NCBI GenBank assembly: GCA_035315125.1
Contig: DATFYI010000202.1
Location: 1-51,139 of the forward strand
Length of the DNA stretch: 51,139 nt
Direction: 5' to 3'
Origin: DATFYI01 sp035315125
GTDB taxonomy: Bacteria > Chloroflexota > Anaerolineae > Anaerolineales > Anaerolineaceae
Numbering within the stretch: position 1 is the stretch's first letter; each line of letters opens with the position of its first letter. Position numbers and translations under genes: made by a program. Below are positions 1 through 7,107 of the stretch, in pieces. The notes beneath the pieces are model-generated. The model searched no databases. It was not told where the DNA came from and worked only from the letters and a program-made list of their open reading frames with translations.

Positions 1-491
1 GCTTTCTTCTCGGCTTCATTACAGGCATAATTGATATAAGCGGCTGGTGCACACTCCAAAACCAGCATTGTTTCTCCGGGCACCAGCATGCTACCCCGGC
101 GGAAACGGTTAAGCAGTTGCGCCTGGTAAGGATCAACCCGAGTGATTACCTGTATTGATGCAATTTGAGGTCGAATACGATCGGTGATGCTTAATCCCAG
201 CCTGGCCAAAACAACCCTGCCAGCTTCAATAACCTCAGCCTGTTTCATAGAATGGACTTCGAACATCCCAAATTCGCGTTCAACAATTTGAGCGCCCGGC
301 TTGGCTTCGGTTGCTTTAACAGCAACGTCCACAATTCGAAAGACTTCGTTTCCAGGGGCCACTTCCACATACAAGGAAGCCATACCTTCTACTGGCAAGT
401 CGCCTTGTGTGATAGTTCCTACAAACGCTGCATATTGGGCTTGCATTCGATCTAGAAAACTATAACATCGTAATGAAAAGGTATCTGCCAT
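1..491 (-). CDS. BMC trimeric (tandem-domain) shell protein, partial
   Basis: Open reading frame read from the ATG at 491 to the window edge, 163 codons with no stop, so the C-terminus is missing. The protein starts MADTFSLRCYSFLDRMQ and holds EVAPGNEVFRIVDVAVKA, then VEREFGMFEVHS, RFRRGSMLVPGETMLVLE and an AANEAEK-like stretch (CNEAEKK). I recognise this as the roughly 200-residue BMC-T family found in Chloroflexi and actinobacterial microcompartments; such proteins form pseudohexameric trimers in the shell facets, often with a gated pore. It is the last visible gene of the operon, 17 bases after the EutJ-like gene. The family call rests on remembered sequence pattern and on context, not on a search. 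Confidence 0.72.
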   Translation of the reverse strand, partial: MADTFSLRCYSFLDRMQAQYAAFVGTITQGDLPVEGMASLYVEVAPGNEVFRIVDVAVKATEAKPGAQIVEREFGMFEVHSMKQAEVIEAGRVVLARLGLSITDRIRPQIASIQVITRVDPYQAQLLNRFRRGSMLVPGETMLVLECAPAAYINYACNEAEKK

Positions 492-508
492 AAATCACCT
501 ACGGCTTT

Positions 509-1363
509 CTATGAGAAACTATCGTGCATGGCTATACCCAAAGGCGTAACAAACAACGGCCGGTTGGGAATGCGGGTTGGTAAACCTGTGTATTCCTGAA
601 CAACAGTTGCCATTCCTGGAAATGAAGAACAACCGCCTACCAGGATCAAATTGTCGACTGGCTGTCCAGCTACGTGCCTGGAAATTATGTTGCCAACTTT
701 TTCCATCACTGGGCGAACTACCGGAAATAATCGGGATTGCTCACCAGGCTTTTTTTTCAATTCTTCTGCATCTTCAAAGCTAATATTCAGAGCGCCTGCT
801 ATCACGAGGGAAAAATGGGTGCCCCCTGTGGGCTCATCCGCAGTGTAGATCACTTGGCCATCTTTGATAATCGCAATTCCAGTTGTGCCGCCGCCCACAT
901 CTACGATAGCTCCATTTTGAATATGAAGAAGATTGTTAGCAGCGCTGGGCTCGTCGATCAGACCCGTACAGCTAATCCCTGCAGCTTCAATTACATGAGC
1001 AGTTGCGCGGACTTCAATTTGAGGAACTCCTGGCGGATAACCACTCGCAGCATGCGTCAGCTTCCTACCTAGTCGCTTCTCCACGCTCATTTTCATGTCT
1101 CGAAGCATGTCAGTCGCTCCAATAAAATCCACCACCAACCCATCTCGCACCACCTGGGCAAAACGATACTCGCCGGCTACCGGAAAATCGGTCTCATCCA
1201 GCACCACCAGGACTAAATAAGCTGTCCCTAGATCTACCCCAACTCGTAATTCTCCGGTTGGAGGACAATTTTTCATGCCTTGGCCAGTGCCATTTCCCGA
1301 TGGGATAATGACGTGATCAGCTAACGCCAGATAATCTTCTACGTTAAACGTAGCTCGCTCCAT
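509..1363 (-). CDS. eutJ: EutJ-like Hsp70-fold chaperone of microcompartment operon
   Basis: A 284-residue protein of the EutJ family, actin/Hsp70 ATPase fold. It has a phosphate-1 loop (VGVDLGTAYLVL, near residue 42), a phosphate-2 motif (IVDVGGGTTGIAII, near 153) and an adenosine motif (LILVGGCSSFPGM, near 240). EutJ proteins lie in many BMC operons and are thought to help fold or assemble cargo or shell proteins; the exact role is not established. It has no substrate-binding domain, as is normal for EutJ. The N-terminal 35 residues before the first beta-strand are longer than the core needs, and the true start could be inside. It sits between the hexameric and trimeric shell genes, with short gaps consistent with co-transcription. 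Confidence 0.85.
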   Translation of the reverse strand: MERATFNVEDYLALADHVIIPSGNGTGQGMKNCPPTGELRVGVDLGTAYLVLVVLDETDFPVAGEYRFAQVVRDGLVVDFIGATDMLRDMKMSVEKRLGRKLTHAASGYPPGVPQIEVRATAHVIEAAGISCTGLIDEPSAANNLLHIQNGAIVDVGGGTTGIAIIKDGQVIYTADEPTGGTHFSLVIAGALNISFEDAEELKKKPGEQSRLFPVVRPVMEKVGNIISRHVAGQPVDNLILVGGCSSFPGMATVVQEYTGLPTRIPNRPLFVTPLGIAMHDSFS

Positions 1364-1392
1364 AATGTATGTCTTTAATGACAGTTTATAGG

Positions 1393-1722
1393 TTATTTCT
1401 TAGTCTCAGCCGAGCGGCCGCCAATACTGCCTTTTGTATTCTGAGGGAGGATCATTTCGACATCTGAGTGAGGTCGTGGGATAACATGGACTGAAACCAG
1501 CTCGCCAACCCGCTTAGCCGCTGCGGCGCCAGCATCGGTGGCAGCTTTGACAGCGCCAACATCTCCGCGCACCATCACTGTTACATAACCTCCGCCAACG
1601 TACTCCGAACCAATCAAAACCACATTGGCTGCTTTTACCATTGCATCGGCGGCTTCAATTGCACCAATCAAACCTTTGGTTTCGACCATTCCTAAAGCAA
1701 TCAGAGCTGTATCCAGAGCCAT
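1393..1722 (-). CDS. BMC hexameric shell protein (PduA/EutM/CcmK type)
   Basis: A 109-residue single BMC-domain protein. The signature is very clear: ALGMVETKGLIGAIEAADAM at the N-terminus, VGGGYVTVMVRGDVGAVKAA in the middle and VHVIPRPHSDVE near residue 85. Such proteins form hexamers that tile the shell facets, with a small central pore for substrates. The 20-residue tail after the last helix (ending in a Lys-rich KK) is polar and is probably surface exposed. A purine-rich site AAAGGAAA precedes the ATG. Only one BMC-H gene is visible in this window; others may lie past the left edge. Confidence 0.96.
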   Translation of the reverse strand: MALDTALIALGMVETKGLIGAIEAADAMVKAANVVLIGSEYVGGGYVTVMVRGDVGAVKAATDAGAAAAKRVGELVSVHVIPRPHSDVEMILPQNTKGSIGGRSAETKK

Positions 1723-1766
1723 TTTTACATTTCCTTTCTATTATGCGAATAGATTGAGTATCTTCA

Positions 1767-3227
1767 TTATCGAATATTGAGAATTTCACTTACTACTGCC
1801 TGAACCACTTTCTCAATTTCTTGAGGAGTTGGTCCTGCCGGTAATTCGCTAGGTCGAAACACAATTTCCGGGGGAGGTTTCAATTCATAAGCCATTCGTT
1901 TTATGTTAAATAAATGGTAAACGGTGATATTGTCACCTGTGATCGAACCTCCGATCCCACCCGAGCCCAATGTCAATGAAGGCATTAATCCGGTTGTAAA
2001 TCCTATTGCTCCTAAAGTTCCCATCGTATTAACAACAATCCGAAATACCGGTTTTTCCAACCCAAAGGACAGGATCACTTGATCATCTTTGGCATGAATA
2101 ATTTGAGTGTGGCCACGACCACCGAATTGGATAAGTTCAATGCATCTGTCGCAACCTGCCTCCCATCCGTCGGCTTCATACCAACCTAACACAGTTGTCA
2201 ATTTTTCTCTGGAAAGTGGTTCATTTTTACCAACTTCATTTAATCGCGCCACCATTATCCGCGCAGAGCCGGGTATTTGAAAACCAGCCATCCCGGCCAG
2301 ATATTGAGGTGACTTTCCAACACTGATGCTATTGATAGAACCGTCTGGGAAAAATAAAGTTTTGCTTAATGCATTGGCCTGAATTTCATCTACAAAATAT
2401 GCACCTTCAGCCTGCATTAATTCAGCCAGCCTTTTTGCAATTGGCCGGTCTGCTACAACCGCTTGTTCGGAAGAACATATTGTAGAATAATCAAATGATT
2501 TACTGCTCACAATGTAACGGGCGGCCTTTTCTAGGTCAGCGCTTCGATCCACGTAAACCGGAACGTTACCCGGGCCAACTCCATAGGCAGGTTTCCCAAC
2601 AGAATGGGCAGCCTTAACCATTGCGGAACCGCCGGTTGCTAATATCAATGCAACATAATGGTGATTCATCAATTCCTGTGTGCCGGCCAAAGTAATATTC
2701 TGCATACAGGAAACCAAGCCATGGGGAGCTCCGGCTTCTTCGGCAGCTTTAGCCATTATCTGACAGGTTTCATTACTGCATCGGATAGCGGATGGATGAG
2801 GTGCAATGACAATCGCATCGCGGGCTTTTACAGCAAACAGTATTTTTGCCATGGCTGTAGAAGTTGGGTTTGTACTGGGAGTCAAGGCTGCAACAACACC
2901 CATTGGCCAGGCGATCTCATAAATTTTACGAGTTGGATCATGATCAATTACACCAACTGTTTTAATATCTTTGATACTTTCCCAAACACCCCTTGACCCG
3001 AATTCATTCTTAATTTTTTTATGAGCAGGTACTCCATATCCAGTTTCTTCATTTGCCAGTTTTCCAAGCCGTTCAGAAGCCCGGAATGCCGCTTCGGCCA
3101 TGGTCGCACAAACACGGTCAACATCCACCTGCGATGCTTTTCCCCATATTCTCTGGGCATCGCGGGCTGTTATAGCTAATCTGCGAGCTTCTTGAATGGA
3201 AACCAGATCCTTATCAATAACATCCAT
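1767..3227 (-). CDS. CoA-acylating aldehyde dehydrogenase, BMC cargo
   Basis: A 486-residue aldehyde dehydrogenase of the acetylating (EutE/PduP/AdhE-N) group, converting an aldehyde plus CoA and NAD+ to acyl-CoA. The catalytic cysteine is Cys251 in SFDYSTICSSEQ, a form closer to the AdhE-type motif than to classic EutE. AALTPSTNPTST and the Gly-rich VGPGNVPVYVD are typical of the cofactor-binding domain. The C-terminal 20 residues (TPQEIEKVVQAVVSEILNI) form an amphipathic helix after a Pro-rich linker, which fits an encapsulation peptide. In this operon the likely substrate is acetaldehyde made by DeoC, so the product would be acetyl-CoA. Confidence 0.92.
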   Translation of the reverse strand: MDVIDKDLVSIQEARRLAITARDAQRIWGKASQVDVDRVCATMAEAAFRASERLGKLANEETGYGVPAHKKIKNEFGSRGVWESIKDIKTVGVIDHDPTRKIYEIAWPMGVVAALTPSTNPTSTAMAKILFAVKARDAIVIAPHPSAIRCSNETCQIMAKAAEEAGAPHGLVSCMQNITLAGTQELMNHHYVALILATGGSAMVKAAHSVGKPAYGVGPGNVPVYVDRSADLEKAARYIVSSKSFDYSTICSSEQAVVADRPIAKRLAELMQAEGAYFVDEIQANALSKTLFFPDGSINSISVGKSPQYLAGMAGFQIPGSARIMVARLNEVGKNEPLSREKLTTVLGWYEADGWEAGCDRCIELIQFGGRGHTQIIHAKDDQVILSFGLEKPVFRIVVNTMGTLGAIGFTTGLMPSLTLGSGGIGGSITGDNITVYHLFNIKRMAYELKPPPEIVFRPSELPAGPTPQEIEKVVQAVVSEILNIR

Positions 3228-3242
3228 TTTGCTACCCAGTAA

Positions 3243-3533
3243 TTACGATTTACGGAATACTACTTCACCGCCCACCTCAAGAGAGTCAATCATTGCCATG
3301 ATAACAGCATCCACCGGGGTGTCTTTAGTAATATTTGTCTGCCTGGCGCTGGAACCCGCCGCTGTTAACACAAGGTCGCCAACTCCTGCATCAACGGTAT
3401 CTACCGCCACATAGGGTTTACCGACAGGGTCACCATGCTCATCTGTCTGCCTGACAATTAATAATTTCCTGCCGGACAATTTTTCGTCCTTAATCGTTGA
3501 AATCGTAGTCCCAATTACCCTGGCAATTAACAT
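3243..3533 (-). CDS. eutN: BMC pentameric vertex protein (EutN/CcmL type)
   Basis: A 96-residue EutN/CcmL protein that caps the shell vertices as a pentamer. The recognisable parts are MLIARVIGTTISTIKDEKL at the start, KLLIVRQTD, the loop VAVDTVDAGVGDLVLTAAGS, and VDAVIMAMIDSLEV at the end. The frame stays open 40 codons further upstream, into the deoC coding region, but that extension is out of family. The ATG at 3533 matches the conserved N-terminus and leaves a 22-base gap to deoC. This is the only pentamer gene visible. Confidence 0.94.
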   Translation of the reverse strand: MLIARVIGTTISTIKDEKLSGRKLLIVRQTDEHGDPVGKPYVAVDTVDAGVGDLVLTAAGSSARQTNITKDTPVDAVIMAMIDSLEVGGEVVFRKS

Positions 3534-3555
3534 AGCCGACTTCCAATCTAATCGA

Positions 3556-4479
3556 TCAATATACTTTTGCAGCAACAGGCGCTGCTTCTGTGCTCGTTTG
3601 GTCATCACCTTGCACAATCTTAATACCTGCGCTGGCTCCAATCCTGGTTGCACCAGCCTTAATCATATTCTCGGCATCCTCTCTGGTATGAATGCCGCCG
3701 GCTGCCTTAACACCCATGCTTGGCCCTATCACGCTGCGCATCAAAGCCACATCGTGAACTGTTGCTCCACCACCGCCAAAACCCGTAGAGGTTTTCACAA
3801 AATCTGCTCCAGCCTCTTTTGCTAACAGACAGACAATCACTTTTTCCTCATCTGTTAACATGGTAGTTTCAAGGATCACTTTTACGATTGCACCAGCTTT
3901 GTGTGCCGTAGCTACAACAGCACTGATATCTTGCGCTACAAGCTTTGAATCTCCCCCTTTTAGTGCCCCAATATTAATTACCATATCAATTTCTGAAGCA
4001 CCTAGCTGGATGACCAATTGAGTTTCATGCACCTTGATTTCGGTTAATGTTGCTCCAAATGGAAAGCCAATTACTGAACAAACTTTTACGGATGACCCCC
4101 GAAGTAAATCCGAGCACAATTTGACATTTGACGGATTTATACAAACGGATGCAAAATTATATTTTCTTGCCTCAATACATAATTGAGCGATTTTGTCGGG
4201 TGTAACATCGGGCTTCAACAATGTATGGTCTATCATATGAGCCAGGTTTATATCCGCAGGGATCACACCCATGGTAGAGCTAATACGTTCAGCTCCTGCA
4301 CTTACAACCTTACCAACTTTGTCGAAACAAGTCTGAACACACAGACCCGCCCCACATTCAATTTTGCATAAACGTTCATCGGACGGGAGTTGTCCACGAC
4401 CCTCTTCAGTATAAGCCTGAAGAACTTCCCTTGTAATTACTTCTACAATTGTTTCTACGGTTTTTAAATCTGGTACCAT
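3556..4479 (-). CDS. deoC: Deoxyribose-phosphate aldolase with encapsulation helix
   Basis: A 307-residue DeoC (DERA) class I aldolase: 2-deoxyribose-5-phosphate gives glyceraldehyde-3-phosphate and acetaldehyde. The barrel begins near residue 80 (MIDHTLLKPDVT). It keeps the Schiff-base lysine in FVKTSTGF, the second lysine in VKAAGGIHT and the helper motif EIDMVINIGALKGGD. Before the barrel are about 78 extra residues. Residues 4-23 form an amphipathic helix (LKTVETIVEVITREVLQAY), a probable encapsulation peptide. A linker then carries four cysteines, Cys38, Cys42, Cys47 and Cys51. A short Ala/Thr tail follows the barrel. Spacing of 3 bases to rpiB shows co-transcription. DeoC in a BMC operon marks the SPU class. 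Confidence 0.95.
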   Translation of the reverse strand: MVPDLKTVETIVEVITREVLQAYTEEGRGQLPSDERLCKIECGAGLCVQTCFDKVGKVVSAGAERISSTMGVIPADINLAHMIDHTLLKPDVTPDKIAQLCIEARKYNFASVCINPSNVKLCSDLLRGSSVKVCSVIGFPFGATLTEIKVHETQLVIQLGASEIDMVINIGALKGGDSKLVAQDISAVVATAHKAGAIVKVILETTMLTDEEKVIVCLLAKEAGADFVKTSTGFGGGGATVHDVALMRSVIGPSMGVKAAGGIHTREDAENMIKAGATRIGASAGIKIVQGDDQTSTEAAPVAAKVY

Positions 4480-4482
4480 AAG

Positions 4483-5067
4483 CTAATGGCCATTTCCAAG
4501 ATATTGTTTCTCAATTGCCTGAATCTTATCAACCCGGCGAGCATGCCGGCCGCCAAGGAATTCTGTGCTCAACCAGGTTTTAACAATTTGTTGAGCCAGA
4601 TTTTCGCCAATTAATCCTGCTCCTAAAGTTAACATATTTGCATTATTGTGTTCGCGACTGTTTACGGCAGTTGCATAATCGTGACACATCGCAGCCCGGA
4701 TTCCTGGCACTTTGTTTGCAGTGATACAGCTCCCAATCCCGGCGCCATCGATCATAATCCCTCGCCAGGCTTTACCATCAACTACTGACCTGGCAACAGC
4801 AAACGCAAAATCTGGATAATCGACCGGGTTTTTATCAAATGTCCCACAATCAACTACATCATAACCTATCTCGATCAAAAATAACTTTAAGGATTCTTTT
4901 AAAGAAAAACCCCCATGATCTGCACCGATTGCAACCACCGACTTAATTTTTACATTGCTTTTTGGATAATCAAGAATTACCGAGGGCTGTAAATGGGATT
5001 CTCCCATCAATTGTTCAACCACTCGACGAATAATTGCTTGAATATCAGCATCTGATACAGGTTCCAA
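4483..5067 (-). CDS. rpiB: Ribose-5-phosphate isomerase B with encapsulation helix
   Basis: A 194-residue RpiB/LacAB isomerase interconverting ribose-5-phosphate and ribulose-5-phosphate. It shows VAIGADHGGFSLKESLK near residue 44, GAGIGSCITANKVPGIRAAM and NSREHNNANMLTLGAG. The position of the catalytic cysteine in E. coli RpiB (ICGTGIG) is Asp107 here (IDGAGIG), so the base must be another residue. The first 22 residues (SDADIQAIIRRVVEQLMG) are an extra amphipathic helix typical of encapsulation peptides, followed by a linker. It is the first gene of the BMC operon, behind an AT-rich upstream region. Confidence 0.93.
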   Translation of the reverse strand: MEPVSDADIQAIIRRVVEQLMGESHLQPSVILDYPKSNVKIKSVVAIGADHGGFSLKESLKLFLIEIGYDVVDCGTFDKNPVDYPDFAFAVARSVVDGKAWRGIMIDGAGIGSCITANKVPGIRAAMCHDYATAVNSREHNNANMLTLGAGLIGENLAQQIVKTWLSTEFLGGRHARRVDKIQAIEKQYLGNGH

Positions 5068-5122
5068 GTTTTCAGCCTATATTTACAAACAAATTTTTCG
5101 CCAGGAATTTTGATTAATTAAT

Positions 5123-5138
5123 ATTATATCAATATAAT
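5123..5138. promoter_or_regulatory. Perfect palindrome upstream of BMC operon, possible operator
   Basis: ATTATAT-CA-ATATAAT is a perfect 7+2+7 palindrome lying 56-71 bases before the rpiB start. On the minus strand it contains a TATAAT hexamer (positions 5128-5123) that could be the -10 box of the BMC operon, but no good -35 box is found at the normal distance. A symmetrical site over a -10 box would suit a repressor. The base composition is so AT-rich that chance is a real alternative. Confidence 0.3.
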
Positions 5139-5253
5139 CCTTTTTTTGCCGGTTTTTGTCTTTCTGTATTTGAGAATAAATACGAAAATAATATATATAA
5201 TGGCTATGCGCAAGTATCTGAATTTTGGGTTGATTTTTTTCCATTAGAAATTA

Positions 5254-5282
5254 TTGGAAATATGCTGATTTTTTGATAAAAT
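5254..5282 (+). promoter_or_regulatory. Sigma-70-type promoter for small membrane protein
   Basis: TTGGAA (5254-5259) and TAAAAT (5277-5282) are separated by exactly 17 bases. The expected start of transcription is near 5289, giving a leader of roughly 38 bases before the ATG at 5327. Confidence 0.5.
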
Positions 5283-5326
5283 ATAAAAGAAATGGGTTTC
5301 TTGTTTTTGGAAAGATGGAGGGGAAT

Positions 5327-5602
5327 ATGAATTTTCCAAATTTGCCTTTTGTGGGAAATTTCATTAATTTTTTATTTGGATTACCGCCTTATATCTTGGT
5401 TCCAATATTGGTTATCTGTGGCTATTTATTCATTCGAGGTGTTGTTTCTATAGTATTTGCCCAAGCAAAAAGTGCGGCTGGTGCGATTATGATAATAATT
5501 TTGGTTCTTTTTGTATGTATTGGGGGCATCTATATTTTCTCAATGATGCCAACTATTTTGAGAGCTTTGGACAAGCTTTATTATCCAATTTTCCATTTTT
5601 AA
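5327..5602 (+). CDS. Small two-helix membrane protein, unknown function
   Basis: A 91-residue protein with two predicted membrane helices: PPYILVPILVICGYLFIRGV near residues 19-38 and AIMIIILVLFVCIGGIYIF near residues 52-70. The frame is open further upstream to 5273, but the ATG at 5327 has the only good ribosome binding site (GGAGGGG at 5317-5323). It is the sole plus-strand gene between the BMC operon and the MFS gene, and its end overlaps the end of the convergent MFS gene by four bases. I do not recognise a family. It has its own promoter, so it need not be tied to the BMC. Confidence 0.7.
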   Translation: MNFPNLPFVGNFINFLFGLPPYILVPILVICGYLFIRGVVSIVFAQAKSAAGAIMIIILVLFVCIGGIYIFSMMPTILRALDKLYYPIFHF

Positions 5603-6942
5603 TGTTGTAAACTTTTTTGTAATCCAATACTTTGGATTAGTGCTAGACTATGCGCAAATAATGTTACAACAACCAAAACCTGAAAGCCAAAACTATTCAT
5701 TATTAACCCCCCCAGGCCAGTGGCAAGCAAAACAATTCCTAATAATGAATTTGTAAAACCCACATAGAGTGATCGTTCTGTAGTTGGGGATATATCCAAC
5801 ATCAAGCTATTTCCAGATACGCCTATTCCTGAAGTCCTCATTCCCGATAACACAAAAACTGGTATTAATATATATGAAGCGGTTTCAGAGCTTATTCTCA
5901 GAGGCACAGCAACGATGCTTAATAAAAGTACCATCAACGACATCATCAGACCACAAATGCTGGCAATGACCATAATTCTACTATTGCCAGATTTTTTGGA
6001 TACGCTTCCAAAAATCAGGTTTGCGATCAAGTTGGTTGACGTAAAAACTCCCAGGTAAATACCAATCATTGCTTTGCTGCCGCCCAACTGCTGCTGAACA
6101 TAAATTGCAAAAAAAGGTGTCGCGACTCCGGCAACCAATAACAATGACCACATGGAGATAAAATGACGATACCCTTTATTTTTCCCCAGCAAATTGATAG
6201 CCCGCCTGAATTGGACTTCCGCTGAAACACGTGGCTGTATTTCCGAGTCAGATGTTTCTTTGATGTGGTTAAAAAAAAGTAATCCGCTAGACGCCAGTAT
6301 AAAATAACCGGTTGCCAGGATACCATAATTGCCAGGAAATTTTATTGGACCGGCGGGATCAAGAAGAATTCGAACGAGAATGCTCGCTCCAATACTTCCA
6401 AGGCCACCGACAGCTAATCTCCAGGCAAAGAATTCCCCTCTACGTTTAGGTGGAATAGTCTTAGCAACGACCTCCATAAACGGCAATCCACCCAGCCCAT
6501 TAATTAAAGACGAAAAGGTAAATACCACTAAAAATGCAACCAATATTATGTTTGGGCTTCGTACAAAATAAACGGTTGCTGCCAACAAACCCCATGCAGC
6601 GATCCGTACATAAGAAATCTTACGGTAAATAGAAATCTTATTCGGGATGTTTTGTAAGTAACAGGAGACCCAAAATTGAGGCAATGCCCAGGCACCATCC
6701 CGCAAAGGCACTGCCAACCCTAATATTAATGGGGATTGTGTGAGAACACTCAGAAATGCCACAACCACCAGGGTTGGGTCCATCAGTGTTTCACCAATCG
6801 TATTTAATACGCCATTAACGACACCAAGCCGAAAGTTTTTTTCTAGATAAGTCGAATCATTAAAGGCTATCTGTTGTGTGGCTTTCAGATCAGCTTCTGG
6901 ACTCGTTAATGGTAGTACTGTTTTTTCAGAGTCGGCATCCAT
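5599..6942 (-). CDS. MFS transporter, substrate unknown
   Basis: A 447-residue protein with about twelve hydrophobic segments. It has an MFS-like central loop (KRRGEFFAWRLAVGG after helix 4), a polar loop of about 30 residues between helices 6 and 7 (KETSDSEIQPRVSAEVQFRR) and GSVSKKSGNSRIMVIAS in the loop between helices 8 and 9. The N-terminal 35 residues are polar and cytoplasmic. It stands between the sugar ABC transporter operon, from which a terminator separates it, and the BMC operon. A role in importing a sugar or nucleoside for the BMC is possible but is only inferred from position. Confidence 0.82.
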   Translation of the reverse strand: MDADSEKTVLPLTSPEADLKATQQIAFNDSTYLEKNFRLGVVNGVLNTIGETLMDPTLVVVAFLSVLTQSPLILGLAVPLRDGAWALPQFWVSCYLQNIPNKISIYRKISYVRIAAWGLLAATVYFVRSPNIILVAFLVVFTFSSLINGLGGLPFMEVVAKTIPPKRRGEFFAWRLAVGGLGSIGASILVRILLDPAGPIKFPGNYGILATGYFILASSGLLFFNHIKETSDSEIQPRVSAEVQFRRAINLLGKNKGYRHFISMWSLLLVAGVATPFFAIYVQQQLGGSKAMIGIYLGVFTSTNLIANLIFGSVSKKSGNSRIMVIASICGLMMSLMVLLLSIVAVPLRISSETASYILIPVFVLSGMRTSGIGVSGNSLMLDISPTTERSLYVGFTNSLLGIVLLATGLGGLIMNSFGFQVLVVVTLFAHSLALIQSIGLQKSLQH

Positions 6943-7017
6943 TCAAGGACCATTTTGTAAATATTTTTCTCGTAAGCAATTATCCACCCACTACTACGCA
7001 GATCATTCTTACAACCC

Positions 7018-7062
7018 AAAAAAAGTACTGATTTCAAGACAAAATTGCCTTGAAATCAGTAC
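7018..7062 (-). terminator. Intrinsic terminator of the ABC transporter operon
   Basis: A perfect 14-base-pair stem (7025-7038 with 7049-7062) with a 10-base loop, followed on the minus strand by seven T residues (7024-7018). It lies 45 bases after the permease stop codon and ends the operon before the MFS gene. Confidence 0.9.
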
Positions 7063-7107
7063 CAACGACAAAGCTCAGAATTCAAAATCTCGACAGATCG
7101 ATAAGAA

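Noticed and set aside
577..1072. Several overlapping plus-strand frames opposite the EutJ-like gene
   Set aside because: They overlap one another in two frames, lack ribosome sites and lie fully inside a well-supported gene.
3534..3653. Forty-codon N-terminal extension of the pentamer protein
   Set aside because: It runs inside the deoC gene in another frame and is absent from the EutN/CcmL family.
1..5067. Ethanolamine (eut) or propanediol (pdu) utilisation microcompartment
   Set aside because: Shell and chaperone genes are of eut type by family, but there is no ammonia lyase or diol dehydratase, whereas DeoC and RpiB are present with targeting helices.
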